A stretch of 64,000 bases of DNA from Cupriavidus basilensis OR16 (GTDB lineage Bacteria > Pseudomonadota > Gammaproteobacteria > Burkholderiales > Burkholderiaceae), in contig NZ_AHJE01000053.1 of the NCBI RefSeq assembly GCF_000243095.1, positions 62,001-126,000 on the forward strand, in the 5' to 3' direction. Every line of letters starts with the position of its first letter. Position 1 is the first letter of the stretch. The notes beneath the pieces are model-generated. The model saw nothing but the letters and a program-made list of their open reading frames with translations. It ran no database searches and had not been told where the DNA came from. Positions 62,167 to 64,000 of this stretch are shown here, piece after piece. The position numbers and the translations under genes are program-made.

Positions 62167-63589
62167 AGCCGCGGGCGTGGCGGGGTGCGCGCCGGCTGCC
62201 GGCAATGGCGGCGCCGTCTTCGGCGAGGTCCCAGAACACGCCCGCCATGACCTGCAGCGCCTGCCTGGCGACGCTGCCCAGCAGGTGCTCGTTGGGGGCA
62301 TGCTGGCTGCAGGCCGGATACGAATGCGGGAACCAGAGCGTCGGCAAGGCCAGCACATCCGCGAAGACATCGTTGGGCAGCGACCCGCCAAAGTTCGGCA
62401 GTAACGCCGGCGGCTCGCCCGTGGTGCGCTGCACGGATGCCAGGGCCCACCGCACCCAGGCATCGTCCGGGTCCAGGCGGGTGGCCTGCATCGGTTCGCC
62501 GTCCGGCAGGACCTCCACGTCATGGAAGCCATGGGCATCCAGGTGCTCGCGCAGATGGCGCATGAAGTTGGCGCTGTCGCTGCCCACCACAAAGCGGATC
62601 TGGCACAGGGCGAACGCGTGGCCGGGTATCGCCCCCACCGGGGCGTCGGGATTCCCGGTCTTGAAGGCAAGCACCTCGAACGTGTTCCATCCGTACACGC
62701 GCTCGGTGGGCGACAAGCCGGGCTCGCCCCAGCCGGGATCGATCTGGGGATCGGCCGGGCCGCCGCCGACCTCGATGGTGCTCAGCGCCGCACGGACGTT
62801 GGCCGGCAGCCCGTCGGGCAACAGCCCGCGGACCAGCACCCTGCCCCTGGCATCCACCACACTGGCGATCGCATGCGCCAGGCGCGTGCCGGCGTTGCTC
62901 AGCAGCCCGCCCCAGTTGCCAGAGTGATGCGCGCCCTCGCGCAGGTTGACGCCAAGCCTGACGTTGCGGATCCCGCGCGACCCCAGGAAAATCGTCGGCC
63001 GCCCGGCCGCCACGCGCGGCCCGTCCGAGGCGATGAACACATCCGCAGCCAGTTCGTCCGCGTACTTCACGCACACTTCCCGCAAGCCCGGCGAACCGGT
63101 TTCCTCTCCCATCTCGAGGATCATCTTGACGTCGTAGCCCAGCCGGCCCTTGCGCAGCGCCAGCACCTGGGTCAGCGCAGCCAGGTTGATGGTGTGCTGG
63201 CCCTTGTTGTCGGCCGTGCCGCGGCCATACCAACGGTCGCCGTCAAGCGTCACCTCCCAGGGGGCAAGGCCCGGCCGCCATTGCGCATCCTGCCCGCGCA
63301 CCACATCGCCGTGTCCGTAAGTCAGTACCGTGAAGGCGGCCTCGGGTTCCAGCCGTTGCGCCAGCATGAACGGCCCACCACCGGCGATGGGATTGTCGAC
63401 GAGCCGCCAGGTAAATCCCAGGGCATCCAGCTGCGGCCCGATGGCATCGGTCAGATAGGCCCTGAGGATGGCGGCGCCGGCGGGATTCTGGCTCTCCGTG
63501 CGCATTGCCACGCGCTGCCGGAGCACCTGCTCGAAGCTGCCGTCGTCAAAGTAGCGGGCCGCGAGTTCGATGGCTTGTGTGCGACTCAT
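62129..63589 (-). CDS. M20-family metallopeptidase
   Basis: 486 residues of the ArgE/DapE/carnosinase-like family. Metal ligands: TYGHGDVV (His), RGTADNKGQH (Asp), EMGEETGSPG (Glu pair). A lid/dimerisation domain follows from about residue 200. The size suits dipeptidases or N-acyl-amino-acid hydrolases. It follows the DppD-like gene in the same direction, an arrangement often seen with peptide importers. Substrate unknown. Confidence 0.9.
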   Translation of the reverse strand: MSRTQAIELAARYFDDGSFEQVLRQRVAMRTESQNPAGAAILRAYLTDAIGPQLDALGFTWRLVDNPIAGGGPFMLAQRLEPEAAFTVLTYGHGDVVRGQDAQWRPGLAPWEVTLDGDRWYGRGTADNKGQHTINLAALTQVLALRKGRLGYDVKMILEMGEETGSPGLREVCVKYADELAADVFIASDGPRVAAGRPTIFLGSRGIRNVRLGVNLREGAHHSGNWGGLLSNAGTRLAHAIASVVDARGRVLVRGLLPDGLPANVRAALSTIEVGGGPADPQIDPGWGEPGLSPTERVYGWNTFEVLAFKTGNPDAPVGAIPGHAFALCQIRFVVGSDSANFMRHLREHLDAHGFHDVEVLPDGEPMQATRLDPDDAWVRWALASVQRTTGEPPALLPNFGGSLPNDVFADVLALPTLWFPHSYPACSQHAPNEHLLGSVARQALQVMAGVFWDLAEDGAAIAGSRRAPRHARGFRSETASSTAPA

Positions 63590-63640
63590 GTCTCTGCTTT
63601 CCTTTTTCAGGTTGCGTGAATTGTCCGGCGGGGTACCTTC

Positions 63641-64000
63641 TCAGGCGGCAAGCGTTTCGAAGTCCCGCTTGATATCGGGGATGCCGAGCCCGGGCTCCGG
63701 GGTGAGCGCGGACGACAGCAGCATGCGCGTATAGGGATGGGCGGGCGCCGAGAAAATCGCCTCGCGCGATGCCTGCTCCACGATGCTGCCGCGATACATC
63801 ACGGCAACGCGATCCGCCAGATGCTCCACCACCCCGATGAGAACCTGCGGGCGCAGCATCAAGGCGCGCGCAATGGCCACGCGCTGCCGCTGCCCACCGG
63901 ACAACTGCGCGGGGTACTGGCCGTGAGTTCGCTTGGGCATGCCCACCAGGTCCAGCATCTCGACGACCTTGGCCGCCTGCCCGGCAGCGCTGCCCAGGCC
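63641..64000 (-). CDS. oligopeptide ABC transporter ATPase (DppD/OppD-like), internal deletion, partial
   Basis: The C-terminal 119 codons of a peptide-transporter ATPase; the start is outside the window. [16 protein letters not shown] (signature) is present but Walker B (usually ADEPTSALD) and the switch histidine are absent: LMLRPQVLI passes directly, in frame, to [10 protein letters not shown]. About 35 residues are missing (junction near 63835). The C-terminal oligopeptide-binding segment [17 protein letters not shown] is intact. Such a protein should not hydrolyse ATP. Adjacent to the M20 peptidase gene. Confidence 0.85.
   Translation of the reverse strand, partial: GLGSAAGQAAKVVEMLDLVGMPKRTHGQYPAQLSGGQRQRVAIARALMLRPQVLIGVVEHLADRVAVMYRGSIVEQASREAIFSAPAHPYTRMLLSSALTPEPGLGIPDIKRDFETLAA

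Overview
The window is high-GC DNA of a beta-proteobacterium of the Burkholderiales, most like Cupriavidus or a close relative. The reasons are three TctC/Bug-type tricarboxylate receptors, six LysR-type regulators (one frameshifted), an AcdS/AcdR pair, and catabolic operons packed one after another, as on a secondary chromosome or megaplasmid. I see no rRNA, tRNA, CRISPR array or complete insertion sequence. Genus placement is inference.

Layout. 1-1.55 kb: gentisate dioxygenase (cut by the window edge) divergent from a MarR regulator across a perfect palindrome. 1.6-8.8 kb: a decay zone with remnants of livM, livF, ilvB and possibly an FAD monooxygenase, around an intact stand-alone AceE-type 2-oxoacid dehydrogenase E1, a SnoaL-like protein and a STAS-like gene with one in-frame stop. 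8.9-21.0 kb: twelve minus-strand genes read from a CoA ligase and a citryl-CoA-lyase-like protein through a PcpA/LinE-type hydroquinone dioxygenase, an alpha/beta hydrolase, maleylacetate reductase and a YciI protein to a four-gene envelope module (YCF48-like beta-propeller, RND/MMPL transporter, DUF1302 outer-membrane protein, DUF1329 protein), with a divergent GntR/UTRA regulator. 22.0-23.1 kb: truncated TniQ transposition gene and a GNAT gene. 23.5-31.0 kb: two LysR-controlled modules with Bug receptors, an isocitrate-lyase/PEP-mutase family enzyme, an enolase-superfamily enzyme and a fumarase-superfamily lyase.

31.0-43.7 kb: a hydroxyquinol-type module: CoA ligase, Dabb protein, hydroxyquinol 1,2-dioxygenase fused in frame to YciI by a small tandem duplication, a complete RbsABC-like ABC importer, an amidohydrolase, LysR, a 3-hydroxyisobutyrate-dehydrogenase-like protein, and a second maleylacetate reductase broken by a piece of an Asp/Glu racemase gene. 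44.0-48.8 kb: hydrolases, a VapB-like antitoxin with a toxin stump, and a nitrite/sulfite reductase with its DUF934 partner. 48.9-56.7 kb: a mandelate-pathway-like operon (FMN alpha-hydroxyacid dehydrogenase remnant, MFS transporter, ketopantoate-reductase-like protein, aldehyde dehydrogenase, benzoylformate decarboxylase) with a frameshifted LysR. 56.7-64.0 kb: acdS, a Bug receptor and a second, broken AceE paralogue in one direction, divergent from acdR, then an M20 peptidase and a DppD-like ATPase lacking Walker B.

How the genes fit together: the two large aromatic modules both end in maleylacetate reductase and both carry YciI-like proteins, so both probably lead to 3-oxoadipate. ACC deaminase makes 2-oxobutyrate, a plausible substrate for the adjacent AceE paralogue. 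The most interesting candidate system is the 12-gene run at 8.9-21 kb, which joins a hydroquinone-cleavage pathway to an uncharacterised four-component envelope apparatus. Many genes carry one lesion each; the one-base lesions should be checked against raw reads before being called pseudogenes.
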